From NCBI GenBank assembly GCA_947459425.1, contig CANHDJ010000019.1, forward strand, positions 1 through 58,337: a DNA stretch of 58,337 bases. Direction: 5' to 3'. Of this stretch, positions 17,185 through 25,736 are shown piece after piece (the stretch's first letter is position 1; the number at the start of each line of letters is the position of its first letter). The notes beneath the pieces are model-generated. The model saw nothing but the letters and a program-made list of their open reading frames with translations. It ran no database searches and was not told the origin of the DNA. The stretch comes from Ignavibacteria bacterium. GTDB taxonomy: Bacteria; Bacteroidota; Ignavibacteria; Kapaibacteriales; UBA4661. Made by a program: the position numbers and the translations under genes.

Positions 17185-17742
17185 TCACAACTCACCTTGC
17201 ACAATCCCATACATCACACAATCCTGAAACTCACCCCACTTGCAAAAGTGCCGCCGGAGTACGCCCTCGTGTTGCATACCGATTTTTGCCAGCACTCGCT
17301 CAGATTGCGGGTTGCGAGCAAAATGTTTTGCATAGACCCGTTCCAAACTCATTTCGCCAAGCCCGTATTCCGCAACAGCCCGTGCCGCCTCTGTTGCAAA
17401 GCCTTTGCCCCAGTATTCTTTGCCAAGCCAATAGCCAAGTTCTGCGTTGCTATGCTCATGGCTAACGTCGTGCAGACCAATTGCCCCAATGAGTTGCATC
17501 CCTTTGAGCGTTATCGCCCAGATGCGGTGTGTCTTGCCGCTATGCAAGTCTGGAAGCGTTGCCAGCCATTCCATCGCCATTTCTGGCAAGTATGGGTGCG
17601 GTAGGGTTGCGAGATTTTTTGCAATATCACGGTCATTGGCAAGCGCAGAAATCGCTGACGCATCGGCGGTATCAAAAGCGCGAAGCGTCAAACGAGCCGT
17701 TTCCAGAGTGGACAACGTGTAGAGTATAGAGGGTATTTCCAT
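17185..17742 (-). CDS. GNAT N-acetyltransferase (RimJ/RimL type)
   Basis: A 185-residue acetyltransferase. TARLTLRAFDTADASAISALAN starts the fold; the acetyl-CoA-binding loop is YWLGKEYWGKGFATEAARAVAEYG (Q/RxxGxA/G form), and the C-terminal strand NPQSERVLAKIGMQHEGVLRRH is typical of RimJ/RimL relatives. Such proteins acetylate ribosomal protein N-termini or small molecules; the substrate is not predictable. Only 40 bases separate its stop from the mtaB promoter's -33 box. A lone TAGATTTG box lies five bases upstream of the ATG with no partner, so I did not call a promoter. Confidence 0.88.
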   Translation of the reverse strand: MEIPSILYTLSTLETARLTLRAFDTADASAISALANDRDIAKNLATLPHPYLPEMAMEWLATLPDLHSGKTHRIWAITLKGMQLIGAIGLHDVSHEHSNAELGYWLGKEYWGKGFATEAARAVAEYGLGEMSLERVYAKHFARNPQSERVLAKIGMQHEGVLRRHFCKWGEFQDCVMYGIVQGEL

Positions 17743-17861
17743 CTCTCAAATCTAGGTAAAAGTTGGCGCGAAAAAAAATCTGGCACAGCGTCGCAAAGAT
17801 TCTTATTTTACGCGCTTTGGCGTGAAGCAACTTTTTCTACACCTTGTTATTCCTTCGTACC

Positions 17862-20800
17862 ATGATGAAGCGTACTGTTTCAACATTTTTTGCCGTGTTT
17901 CAGATTGCAACTGTTATTCTCTGCGGCACCGGGACTCTTTTGGCTCAGGAAACCTTCCCTTCATCGGGCGAAACTGCCAATAAAAAGCCAGAATGTTACG
18001 CACTGACAAACGTTCGTATCGTCGTCAGCCCCACAAATACGATAGAATCTGGCACCGTGGTCATCCGCGAGGGCATGATTGAGGCGGTGGGTGCGAAGAT
18101 TACTATTCCGCCCGGTGCCGTTGTTTATGATCTCAAGGGCAAAGTCGTCTATCCGTCCTTTATCGAAATGGACAGCGATTATGGAATGCCAGTTGCGCCA
18201 CCACCTGCGCCATTCTCTCGCGCTCAAGCTCCTCAATACGACTCCAAAACACAAGGCGCTTACGCATGGAACGAGGCGCTAAAACCTGAAAAGCAAGCCG
18301 CAACGTTCTTTGTGGCGAATCCTAAAGCCGCCGATGAGTTGCGGCGTATGGGATTTGGTGCGGCACTTACATTTCAGCATGATGGCATAGCCAGAGGCGC
18401 AGCCACACTCGTTTCGCTGGGCGATGGCAAAGAGCAGGCGCTTATTCTCAATGCTCGTGCTGCCGCAGAATTATCGCTGAATCGCGGTTCGTCGCGTCAA
18501 GAATACCCAAGTTCGCCGATGGGCGTGATTGCGCTTTTGCGCCAGACATACCTTGATGCAACCTGGTACAAACAGGCTCGCGCCTCAGAACCGCTTTCCA
18601 CCGAAACCAATCTGTCGCTTGATGCTTGGAATGCGCTTCAAACCTTGCCACAAATCATGGATGTTTCCGGCGGACGCTTAAATGCTCTTCGCGCTGACCG
18701 CATTGGCGACGAAGCGGGAGTGCAGTACATTTTGCGAACCTACGGAGACGAATACGCCGTTATCGAAGATATAAAAAAGACTCAAGCACCGCTTATTACC
18801 TCGCTCAACTTCCCATTAGCATACAATCTCGACGACCCGCTTGATGCGCTCAATGCAACTTTGATGGAAATGAAGCATTGGGAGCTTGCTCCGACCAATC
18901 CTGCGTCGCTGGAAAAAGCAGGTGTGCCATTTGCCATCACGACCGCCGGGCTTCGGGCGAAAATAGATTTTATGCCAAGCCTTCGCACAGCGCTCAAATA
19001 CGGGCTTTCCAAGCAACAAGCGCTTGCCGCACTCACAACCGTTCCGGCACAATTACTCAAAATGTCGGACAAAATCGGCACGATTGAAAAAGGCAAAGTG
19101 GCGAATTTGCTGGTTGCGTCGGGTGATATTTTTGATGCAGAAACAACGATATTTCACAATTGGGTACAAGGAAAACTGTACGAACTTGCAAACCCCGCCA
19201 ATGGCGATGTGCGCGGATCTTACGCGCTTTCGCTTGCGGGCATCGGCGAATATACTCTTGCCATCAAAGGCACGGCGGGAGCGCCTCAGAGCGAACTTGT
19301 CTTGCAAAATGACACGCTCAAAATTCCCATTGCACTCGACCGCAGTGGTGGCGGAAACCTTGTTACGATGCGCTTTGCAAAGAAATCCGGCGCAAAAGGT
19401 GAAATGTCGCTGACGGGCTGGATTGATAGCAAAACCAGTGGTGATGCGTGGTCTGGCAAAGGTCAAGATGAAACAGGCGCATGGTTCGCATGGTCGGCAA
19501 AGCGCACTAAACCTTTTGAAGCAACCGCTCCAAAGCCCGACACCGTGAATCCGCTTGCCGGCTTGGGCAAGCGAACCTTTCCGCCTTTGGAATACGGTTT
19601 TACCACGCTTCCCAAGCAAGAAACGGTGTTGATTAAAAATGCAACACTCTGGACGTGTGAAAAAGATGGTATTCTCAAAAACACCGATATTGTGCTGAAA
19701 AACGGTAAAATTGCCGCCATTGGAAAAAATCTCACGGAAGCTGGCGCAACGATTGTTGACGGCACGGGCAAGCACATTTCACCCGGAATCATTGATGAAC
19801 ACTCGCACATCGCGCTGCAATCCATCAACGAAGTCGGGCAAAGCGTGACTTGCGAAGTCCGCGAGGCAGATGTTATCAATCCTGAGGACATCAATATTTA
19901 CCGCCAACTTGCGGGCGGCGTTACAACATCGCACTTGCTTCATGGTTCTGCCAATTCGATTGGCGGACAAACGCAACTTATCAAGTTGCGTTGGGGCTTG
20001 AATAGTGAACAACTCAAGTTTGATGGCGCTCCGGGCTTTGTGAAATTTGCGTTGGGTGAAAACGTGAAACAGGCAAATTGGGGTGATCTCTACAATCAAC
20101 GTTTCCCGCAAACCCGCATGGGTGTTGAGCAAGTTATGGTGGATGCCTTCACCCGCGCCCGCGAATATGAATCAGCGTGGAAGAATTTTTCTGCGGCGAA
20201 ATCCGGTGCAAACAACAGCGCATCGCAAGGCATCGCACCGCGCCGCGATTTGGAGCTTGACGCGCTTGTCGAAGTGCTGAACAGCAAGCGTTTTATCACC
20301 TGCCATTCCTACGTGCAGTCCGAAATCACGATGCTCATGCGGGTTACAGAGCAGTTTGGTTTTCGCGTCAACACCTTTACGCATATTTTGGAAGGCTATA
20401 AAGTTGCCGACAAAATGAAAGCGCATGGCGCACACGCTTCGTCTTTCTCGGATTGGTGGGCGTATAAAATGGAGGTTGCAGAAGCAATTCCGTACAATGG
20501 CGCTGTTCTTCATGCAATGGGCATCAACGTTGCGTTTAATTCCGACGACGCAGAAATGGCGCGGCGTTTGAACCAAGAAGCCGCCAAAGCCGTTAAGTAT
20601 GGCGGTGTGCCGGAAGAAGAAGCATTGAAATTTGTCACGCTGAATCCCGCGAAAATGCTCCGTGTTGATGCAAAAGTTGGAAGCCTGAAAATTGGCAAAG
20701 ATGCCGATGTCGTGGTATGGTCGGACAACCCGCTTTCCATCTATGCTCGCGCCGAAAAAACCTTTGTTGATGGAACGCTCTACTACGACCGTGAGCGCGA

Positions 20801-20954
20801 TGCGCAAATCCGCGAAGAAATCCGCCAAGAACGCGCCCGTTTGACGCAAGCTATGATTCTGGCAAAAAAGGGCGGCGCACCAACACAAGCCGCACCGCAG
20901 CGCCGCAACAACGAAAAAATTCATTGCACAACACTCGGCGATACGGGCTGGTAA
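17862..20954 (+). CDS. Secreted tandem amidohydrolase, first domain degenerate
   Basis: A 1030-residue exported protein with two imidazolonepropionase-like amidohydrolase halves. Signal peptide TVSTFFAVFQIATVILCGTG precedes an Ala-Gln cleavage. The first half (about 50-450) has the flanking beta-sandwich (VVIREGMIEAVG) and the C-terminal KIGTIEKGKVANLLV, but where an active enzyme has HxH it reads VVYPSFIEMDSDYGMP near residue 102. The second half (about 600-1010) has full metal ligands: ISPGIIDEHSHIAL (about 645), TCHSYVQ, FTHILEG and NSDDAEM. It probably cleaves a cyclic amide or dipeptide-like substrate in the periplasm. Start chosen at the first ATG of ATGATGAAG. Similar double proteins occur in Bacteroidota. 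Confidence 0.85.
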   Translation: MMKRTVSTFFAVFQIATVILCGTGTLLAQETFPSSGETANKKPECYALTNVRIVVSPTNTIESGTVVIREGMIEAVGAKITIPPGAVVYDLKGKVVYPSFIEMDSDYGMPVAPPPAPFSRAQAPQYDSKTQGAYAWNEALKPEKQAATFFVANPKAADELRRMGFGAALTFQHDGIARGAATLVSLGDGKEQALILNARAAAELSLNRGSSRQEYPSSPMGVIALLRQTYLDATWYKQARASEPLSTETNLSLDAWNALQTLPQIMDVSGGRLNALRADRIGDEAGVQYILRTYGDEYAVIEDIKKTQAPLITSLNFPLAYNLDDPLDALNATLMEMKHWELAPTNPASLEKAGVPFAITTAGLRAKIDFMPSLRTALKYGLSKQQALAALTTVPAQLLKMSDKIGTIEKGKVANLLVASGDIFDAETTIFHNWVQGKLYELANPANGDVRGSYALSLAGIGEYTLAIKGTAGAPQSELVLQNDTLKIPIALDRSGGGNLVTMRFAKKSGAKGEMSLTGWIDSKTSGDAWSGKGQDETGAWFAWSAKRTKPFEATAPKPDTVNPLAGLGKRTFPPLEYGFTTLPKQETVLIKNATLWTCEKDGILKNTDIVLKNGKIAAIGKNLTEAGATIVDGTGKHISPGIIDEHSHIALQSINEVGQSVTCEVREADVINPEDINIYRQLAGGVTTSHLLHGSANSIGGQTQLIKLRWGLNSEQLKFDGAPGFVKFALGENVKQANWGDLYNQRFPQTRMGVEQVMVDAFTRAREYESAWKNFSAAKSGANNSASQGIAPRRDLELDALVEVLNSKRFITCHSYVQSEITMLMRVTEQFGFRVNTFTHILEGYKVADKMKAHGAHASSFSDWWAYKMEVAEAIPYNGAVLHAMGINVAFNSDDAEMARRLNQEAAKAVKYGGVPEEEALKFVTLNPAKMLRVDAKVGSLKIGKDADVVVWSDNPLSIYARAEKTFVDGTLYYDRERDAQIREEIRQERARLTQAMILAKKGGAPTQAAPQRRNNEKIHCTTLGDTGW

Positions 20955-20999
20955 GACAAGCAGAAAGGCAAAGGCACGTTTGTCAAGATTGACGCGCAG

Positions 21000-21031
21000 T
21001 TTGCGCTAACAAATCTTTCTGTGTATTTTGC
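21000..21031 (+). promoter_or_regulatory. Possible promoter of the Uma2-type gene
   Basis: TTTG (21000-21003) and TATTTTGC (21024-21031) are 20 bases apart; the -7 box differs from TAnnTTTG at one position. GGAGA then ATG (21073) follow. Confidence 0.45.
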
Positions 21032-21072
21032 TGAAGTAATGTTCGCGGCAACGTCAGATTTTGGAGAGAATT

Positions 21073-21870
21073 ATGTACATCACACGCATTGGTAGAGAGC
21101 GGCTTGTGGAAACGCCTTCTCGTCCCATTGGTGAGCCGGGGCAACTTGTTTATCCCGATTCCGACGGAGAGCCTGTGGCACAAAATACCGAACAATTCGA
21201 TTGGATTCAAAAGTTGAATGGCGAGTTGGAATCTCTCTTCCGTGACCGTCCGGATGTATTTGTGGCAAGCGATTTATTTTGGTATCCTGTCGAGGGAAAC
21301 CCAAAAATCCGCTTTGCGCCTGATACGCTGGTTGTTTTTGGCCGCCCCAAGGGCTATCGGGGATCGTACAAACAATGGCTAGAAAAAAATATTGCGCCGC
21401 AGGTGATATTTGAAGTGCTTTCGCCCAGCAATGATGAAAAAGAAATGGAAGGCAAACGCGAATGGTACGAGCGCTACGGAGCAGACGAATACTACGAACT
21501 CGACCCGATTGAGTTCACTTTGCGGGCATGGATTCGCTTGGAAGGCAGATTTCAAGAGGTTTCCACAATGAACCAGTGGATAAGCCCACTTCTCGGCATC
21601 CGCTTCGAGTACGAGCCGGAGAAAAGCATCAATATTTACCGCCCCGACGGACGACCTTTTTTTACGTTTGTCGAGATAGAGCGGATGCGCGAAGAAGCAA
21701 TTGCCATGCGCGATGAGGCACTGGAGCGTGCGAAACAAGCAGAGAGATTTGCCAATGAAGCGTTTGAGCGCGAAAAAAAGGCATTAGAGCGCCTTAACGA
21801 CGAGCAGACGCTGAACGAGCGCCTTGCGGCAAAACTCCGTGAACTTGGCATAGACCCAAGCACCGTCTAA
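21073..21870 (+). CDS. Uma2-family (DUF820) restriction-endonuclease-fold protein with coiled-coil tail
   Basis: A 265-residue protein. Residues about 40-190 form the PD-(D/E)xK-like Uma2 fold: RFAPDTLVVFG supplies the Asp and QVIFEVLSPSND the E-containing strand, then EWYERYGADEYYELDP. From about 195 to 255 the sequence is a charged coiled coil (MRDEALERAKQAERFANEAF and onward). Members are abundant in cyanobacteria and other phyla with uncertain function; nuclease activity is inferred from fold only. GGAGA eight bases before the ATG at 21073 decides that start over the TTG at 21061. It is isolated between the amidohydrolase and a small hypothetical gene. Confidence 0.82.
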   Translation: MYITRIGRERLVETPSRPIGEPGQLVYPDSDGEPVAQNTEQFDWIQKLNGELESLFRDRPDVFVASDLFWYPVEGNPKIRFAPDTLVVFGRPKGYRGSYKQWLEKNIAPQVIFEVLSPSNDEKEMEGKREWYERYGADEYYELDPIEFTLRAWIRLEGRFQEVSTMNQWISPLLGIRFEYEPEKSINIYRPDGRPFFTFVEIERMREEAIAMRDEALERAKQAERFANEAFEREKKALERLNDEQTLNERLAAKLRELGIDPSTV

Positions 21871-21900
21871 ATTTTGTATCACAACGACACGAGGAAACCG

Positions 21901-22233
21901 TTGAAACTCAAACCCGAAAAACTTCTCGAAGAACTTAAGACCATTGCTGAATCTATCGGCGTTCAAGTGATTATTGACAAAGGTAATTTTTCCGGCGGGC
22001 ATTGTTTGGTGTATGAAGAACGAAAAATTGTGTTGAACAAACTACTGCCGCCCGAAGTAAAAGCTGCCAAACTCGCACAAAGTCTCTCATTCTTCCCGCT
22101 TGATGGCATTGAACTCAAACCAGCGATGCGTGATTATTTGGCAAACGAAAAACAACGACTCGCCGCACGCACCAAAGACGCACTCACCGCAGAAGCGCAA
22201 TTAGTAGTTAGCGAGGTTTTGGCGCAAAACTAA
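21901..22233 (+). CDS. Conserved-looking hypothetical protein
   Basis: A 110-residue protein with no family I can name. It starts with KLKPEKLLEELKTIAESIGV (helix) and a beta pair around VQVIIDKGNFSGGHCLVYEE, followed by IVLNKLLPPEVKAAKLAQSL and a helix-rich end. The GNFSGGHC turn, with its only cysteine, looks conserved-type. The TTG at 21901 with GAGG six bases upstream is the best start; a TTG at 21874 is in the same frame without such a site. The gene begins 31 bases after the Uma2 stop, so translational coupling is possible. No signal peptide or membrane segment. Confidence 0.6.
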   Translation: MKLKPEKLLEELKTIAESIGVQVIIDKGNFSGGHCLVYEERKIVLNKLLPPEVKAAKLAQSLSFFPLDGIELKPAMRDYLANEKQRLAARTKDALTAEAQLVVSEVLAQN

Positions 22234-22301
22234 CAAGCATCATTGTTGCTTGAACGACGAACTATTTTTAATGGATATTCTACTTTCACAAACCCACACT
22301 C

Positions 22302-24716
22302 ATGGCACGAAAACCACCTTCTCGCATTGCAAAAAAGAAAGCATCGTCCGCGAATACACTCGCACCCACCGAAAATGTCCTTGAGCAAGAAATACCCGCT
22401 TCGCCCAGTGTAGAGCAGGGTATTGAACCGACGGCGGTGGCAGCGACCGAGCAAGATTCGGTGCCGCCTCAAGCGCCTCTCGCTCCCAAGCAAGCACACG
22501 GAAAACCTCAATCAGCAGCAAAGCAACAGCAAAGCGCTCAACAGCAAAGCGTTCAAGCGCCCAAACAGCCAAACCAACCAGCGCCTAAGCCAGAACCAGC
22601 AGGGCAAATCCTGCCTTTGCCGCAGTTTTTGGCGCAAAAGCATGGACTTCACAATCTTGGTCAAATTTTTCATAATCTTTCCACGCCAGAGCTGTACGAA
22701 CATATCTTGTTCTTGCGCGAAGGCGTTATGTCGGCTGATGGCGCGGTCATGGTGGAAACAACACCGCACACGAAACTTGCGGTGCGTGATAAATTTATTG
22801 TCGAGGAAGAGATTAATAAAGAGCATATCGGCTGGGGCGAGGCAAATCGCGCTATTGAGCAGTCAAAGTTTAATGCTCTCAAAGCCCGCTTAGGCGCGTA
22901 CTTGCAGCGCCGCAATGTTTATGTGCAGGATTGCTTCCTTGGTTCGGACACGCGCTTGCGAGTGCCGATGCGATTTGTCACTGAAAATGCGTGGCAGAGC
23001 CTCTTTGTGCGCAATACCTTTTCCCAAGCGCTTCCTGCGGAACTCCGCCAATTCGACCCGCGCATGACAATTATCGTCCTTCCGGGCTTCAAAGCAATTC
23101 CTGAAATTGATGGCACACGGGCGGAAACATTCGTACTGTACGATTTTTCACAGCGCTTGGCAATTATCGGCGGTACACGCCATGCGGAAGAAATTAAAAA
23201 AGCTGCATTTACGGTGATGAGTTATGCGATGCCGCTCCGTCGTGTGCTGCCGATGCGCTGCTCGGCAACCGTTGGCGCAAGTGGCGATACCGTGCTGCTT
23301 TTCGGCACCAATGGCGCTGGCAAAACGACACTTTCTTCAGACCCCGCGCGAACACTGGTCGGCGACGATGCCAACGGATGGGGCGACGACGGCGTTTTTG
23401 CGTTTGAAAGCGGCGGTTATGCGAAAACTCTTGGCGTTACGGCGGAGACCGATGCGAGTATTTACGCGATGTCACGGGCATTTGGCTCTATTCTCGAAAA
23501 TGTGAAATTCGACCCCGCCACTCGTCAACCAAATCTTGCCGATACATCCATTAGCGACAATGCGCGTATTTCCTACTCGCTTGGGCAATTTTCAACGGTG
23601 CAGCCTATCGCCCCAAAACTTCGTTCCCCGCATCCGAAAAATGCGATTATTCTTGTGAACGATGCTTTTGGTGTGCTGCCGCCCGTAGCACGTCTGACAC
23701 AGGAACAAGCAATGTTTTTTTATCTTTCGGGCTATAGCGCGAAAAACCCTGTCGGTGACGCAAAAACAGAACCGCGAGCGGTCTTCAGCGCAGGATTTGG
23801 CGAGACCTTCATGCTTCAAGACCCAATTAGCTATGCGATGCTCTTCCGTGAGCGTCTGCGCCGCAATAACACGAAAGTTTGGCTTGTCAATACGGGCTGG
23901 CAAGGCGGCACACAAGCCACCGGAAGCCGTATCAAACGGGATTACTCTCGTGCAATCGTTGCCGCTATTACCTCTGGCACTCTTGATTCGGTAGCCTACG
24001 CCAACGATGCGACGTTCAATCTGAGCGTTCCGGCGACGTGTCCGGGCGTTCCGGCAGCAATGCTGAATCCGCGTAATGCGTGGTCTGACCGCAATGCTTA
24101 CGACAAAACCGCACAAAAACTGGTGCAGTTACTGACGGAAAATTTCAAAAAATACGTTGGACGTGTCGATAAAGCCGTTGTTCAAGCGCTCGTCGCAAAC
24201 GCACAACCCGCACAAAAACAAGTACCGCAAGCAGCAAAAGCCGTCCCGGTCAATGCTCCTGCCCCAATCGCTGCGGAAATTTCATCGGAGAATGTGCCAC
24301 TAGAAAATGCTTCTGAAGCAAGCACTCAAGCGCTATCCGGCAAAAAAGCCGCTCCAGCAAAAAAAGCAAAACCGCCGAAAAAATTACGCGCAAAGGAAAT
24401 TATTCCGCCGGAAGAAGAGGCGGAAGTTGGTGATACGGGCTTGGATATTAGCATTGATGAGCAGTACCCTAGCAATGATGACTCAAATATTGTTATCCCG
24501 CCCGGTCTTTTTGCAACGGAGCCGCAGGGCGAGTTCCGTCCCGACGACGAAAGTCCCATGATTGCATCCGCTTTTGATGACGATGAGGACGATGACGCTT
24601 CCGAACAAAGCGGTGAGCAGGATGGTCAATCCGATGATGACCCGAATCGTCCTCAAGGGCAATTCAAAGGCAATCGTCGCCGTCGTGGTGGTCGCGGTCG
24701 CCGTCGCCCGCATTAA
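22302..24716 (+). CDS. Divergent ATP-type phosphoenolpyruvate carboxykinase with disordered N- and C-terminal extensions
   Basis: An 804-residue homologue of ATP-dependent PEP carboxykinase (family length about 530). Residues about 110-620 are the catalytic core: RDKF (R162, substrate Arg), K299/K300 in EIKK, P-loop GTNGAGKTT (K341, T342) and kinase-2 GDDANGW (D355/D356), then DAFGVLPPV and VNTGWQGG. At the position of the Mn-binding His of E. coli enzyme (MHCSAN) it reads MRCSAT, with R319. Residues 1-108 are low-complexity (Ala, Gln, Pro). The tail from about 640 is Ala/Pro/Lys-rich, then acidic, and ends in NRRRRGGRGRRRPH, an RG-rich segment. Activity may be altered; the extensions suggest binding to RNA or another polyanion. 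No second pckA is in this window. Confidence 0.88.
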   Translation: MARKPPSRIAKKKASSANTLAPTENVLEQEIPASPSVEQGIEPTAVAATEQDSVPPQAPLAPKQAHGKPQSAAKQQQSAQQQSVQAPKQPNQPAPKPEPAGQILPLPQFLAQKHGLHNLGQIFHNLSTPELYEHILFLREGVMSADGAVMVETTPHTKLAVRDKFIVEEEINKEHIGWGEANRAIEQSKFNALKARLGAYLQRRNVYVQDCFLGSDTRLRVPMRFVTENAWQSLFVRNTFSQALPAELRQFDPRMTIIVLPGFKAIPEIDGTRAETFVLYDFSQRLAIIGGTRHAEEIKKAAFTVMSYAMPLRRVLPMRCSATVGASGDTVLLFGTNGAGKTTLSSDPARTLVGDDANGWGDDGVFAFESGGYAKTLGVTAETDASIYAMSRAFGSILENVKFDPATRQPNLADTSISDNARISYSLGQFSTVQPIAPKLRSPHPKNAIILVNDAFGVLPPVARLTQEQAMFFYLSGYSAKNPVGDAKTEPRAVFSAGFGETFMLQDPISYAMLFRERLRRNNTKVWLVNTGWQGGTQATGSRIKRDYSRAIVAAITSGTLDSVAYANDATFNLSVPATCPGVPAAMLNPRNAWSDRNAYDKTAQKLVQLLTENFKKYVGRVDKAVVQALVANAQPAQKQVPQAAKAVPVNAPAPIAAEISSENVPLENASEASTQALSGKKAAPAKKAKPPKKLRAKEIIPPEEEAEVGDTGLDISIDEQYPSNDDSNIVIPPGLFATEPQGEFRPDDESPMIASAFDDDEDDDASEQSGEQDGQSDDDPNRPQGQFKGNRRRRGGRGRRRPH

Positions 24717-24734
24717 GCTATGAGCCTCTGACTG

Positions 24735-25421
24735 ATGAATCATGCAAAGCGAAAAATATCGGCTCTTCAGCGCATTAGTGCTGGTGTTGGTCTGGTTGTA
24801 CTGCTCGGTGCGGTAGCTTTGTTTCTTCCGCGACGTTTGGGTTTGCCCGCACAAAACCTCAATGGCAATACCGTCAGCATCAGGATAACGCGGTATTTGT
24901 ACCATACGGGCATCATTATGCCTGTTCGCACGGCGGTTTACGATTGGAGCGGCGTATTTCCTTGCTTGGCGGGAAAACGTTTTGTGGAAATAGGCTGGGG
25001 TGACCGCGAGTTTTATATGAGCGGTTCTGTTACCCTTCCGCTTGCGCTGAAAGCGCTCTTCCGCTCACAGGCAGCCGTCGTGAACGTCAACGGCATGGAT
25101 ACGCTACCTTCCGATGCAGCGTTTGCTGGTGAGGCATTTGCCCAAAAGACGATTCGCCTAAGCGAAGAAAACTATATGCGGATGGTCGCACAAATGCTGA
25201 CTTCGGTGGAATTGCACGAGAAAAAAGCCGTGTTTTTGCGTGAAGGTTTTTGGGGCGCTTCATCGGCATTTTATGAAGCCAATACCGCACAAACAGGTGC
25301 TTACAGCATTGTCAATAATTGTAATGTGTGGAATAGCCGTGCGCTAGATGCGGCAGATGTTGCTGTCCCTCTCTGGGCTGGCATTCCGCACCCGCTTTTG
25401 TGGATGGTATCGGAACAATAG
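24735..25421 (+). CDS. DUF2459 family membrane-anchored protein
   Basis: A 228-residue protein with one N-terminal membrane helix (about 18-38, GVGLVVLLGAVALFLP). The rest matches DUF2459 (TIGR02117): ITRYLYHTGIIMPVR, RFVEIGWGDREFYMSG, and a C-terminal NNCNVWNSRAL-type segment. The invariant His (HTG), and Cys in the NNCNVW, recall NlpC/P60-like catalytic pairs, but no activity has been established to my knowledge. It begins 18 bases after pckA, so co-transcription is plausible. The catalytic-looking part would face the periplasm. Confidence 0.8.
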   Translation: MNHAKRKISALQRISAGVGLVVLLGAVALFLPRRLGLPAQNLNGNTVSIRITRYLYHTGIIMPVRTAVYDWSGVFPCLAGKRFVEIGWGDREFYMSGSVTLPLALKALFRSQAAVVNVNGMDTLPSDAAFAGEAFAQKTIRLSEENYMRMVAQMLTSVELHEKKAVFLREGFWGASSAFYEANTAQTGAYSIVNNCNVWNSRALDAADVAVPLWAGIPHPLLWMVSEQ

Positions 25422-25452
25422 AGCAGTGAGTTGTAATTTTTCGGGTATCACT

Positions 25453-25589
25453 CCGTCGGGCGGCTTCTTCGCCGTCCGGCGGGTTCTCGCGGTGATTACA
25501 TTGGGCTGAAATATACTGAGAATAGGTGAAAATTGCATACGCCGCACCCGCCCGACGGCAGCGTTCTCGCACTCTTCAGCCGCCGGACG
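25453..25589. repeat. GC-rich repeat cluster with interleaved inverted repeats
   Basis: CCGTCGGGCGG (25453-25463) and CCGTCCGGCGG (25472-25482) are near-identical direct repeats. Their complements follow in the same order: CCGCCCGACGG (25548-25558) and CCGCCGGACG (25580-25589). GTTCTCGC recurs at 25483-25490 and 25563-25570. Because the arms are ordered A-B-A'-B', both stems cannot form as simple nested hairpins; they would cross. It is the most GC-rich part of the intergenic gap 25422-25736, the rest of which shows nothing else I can name. Confidence 0.6.
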
Positions 25590-25736
25590 TGAATAGCATT
25601 TTAGCCTTCTTGAATATAGTTACAATCAATTCGCTCCCTCTTTTATCCTGCGAATTTCCATTCGCATTTCCAGCGTCATAACGAGAGTTCATATTTTTCA
25701 GTTTATGTTGTCCCACACCATTCAGGGAGTAATGCT

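Noticed and set aside
22234..22252. CAAGCA/TGCTTG hairpin before the PEP carboxykinase gene
   Set aside because: Only six pairs, no T-run and no known regulator motif.
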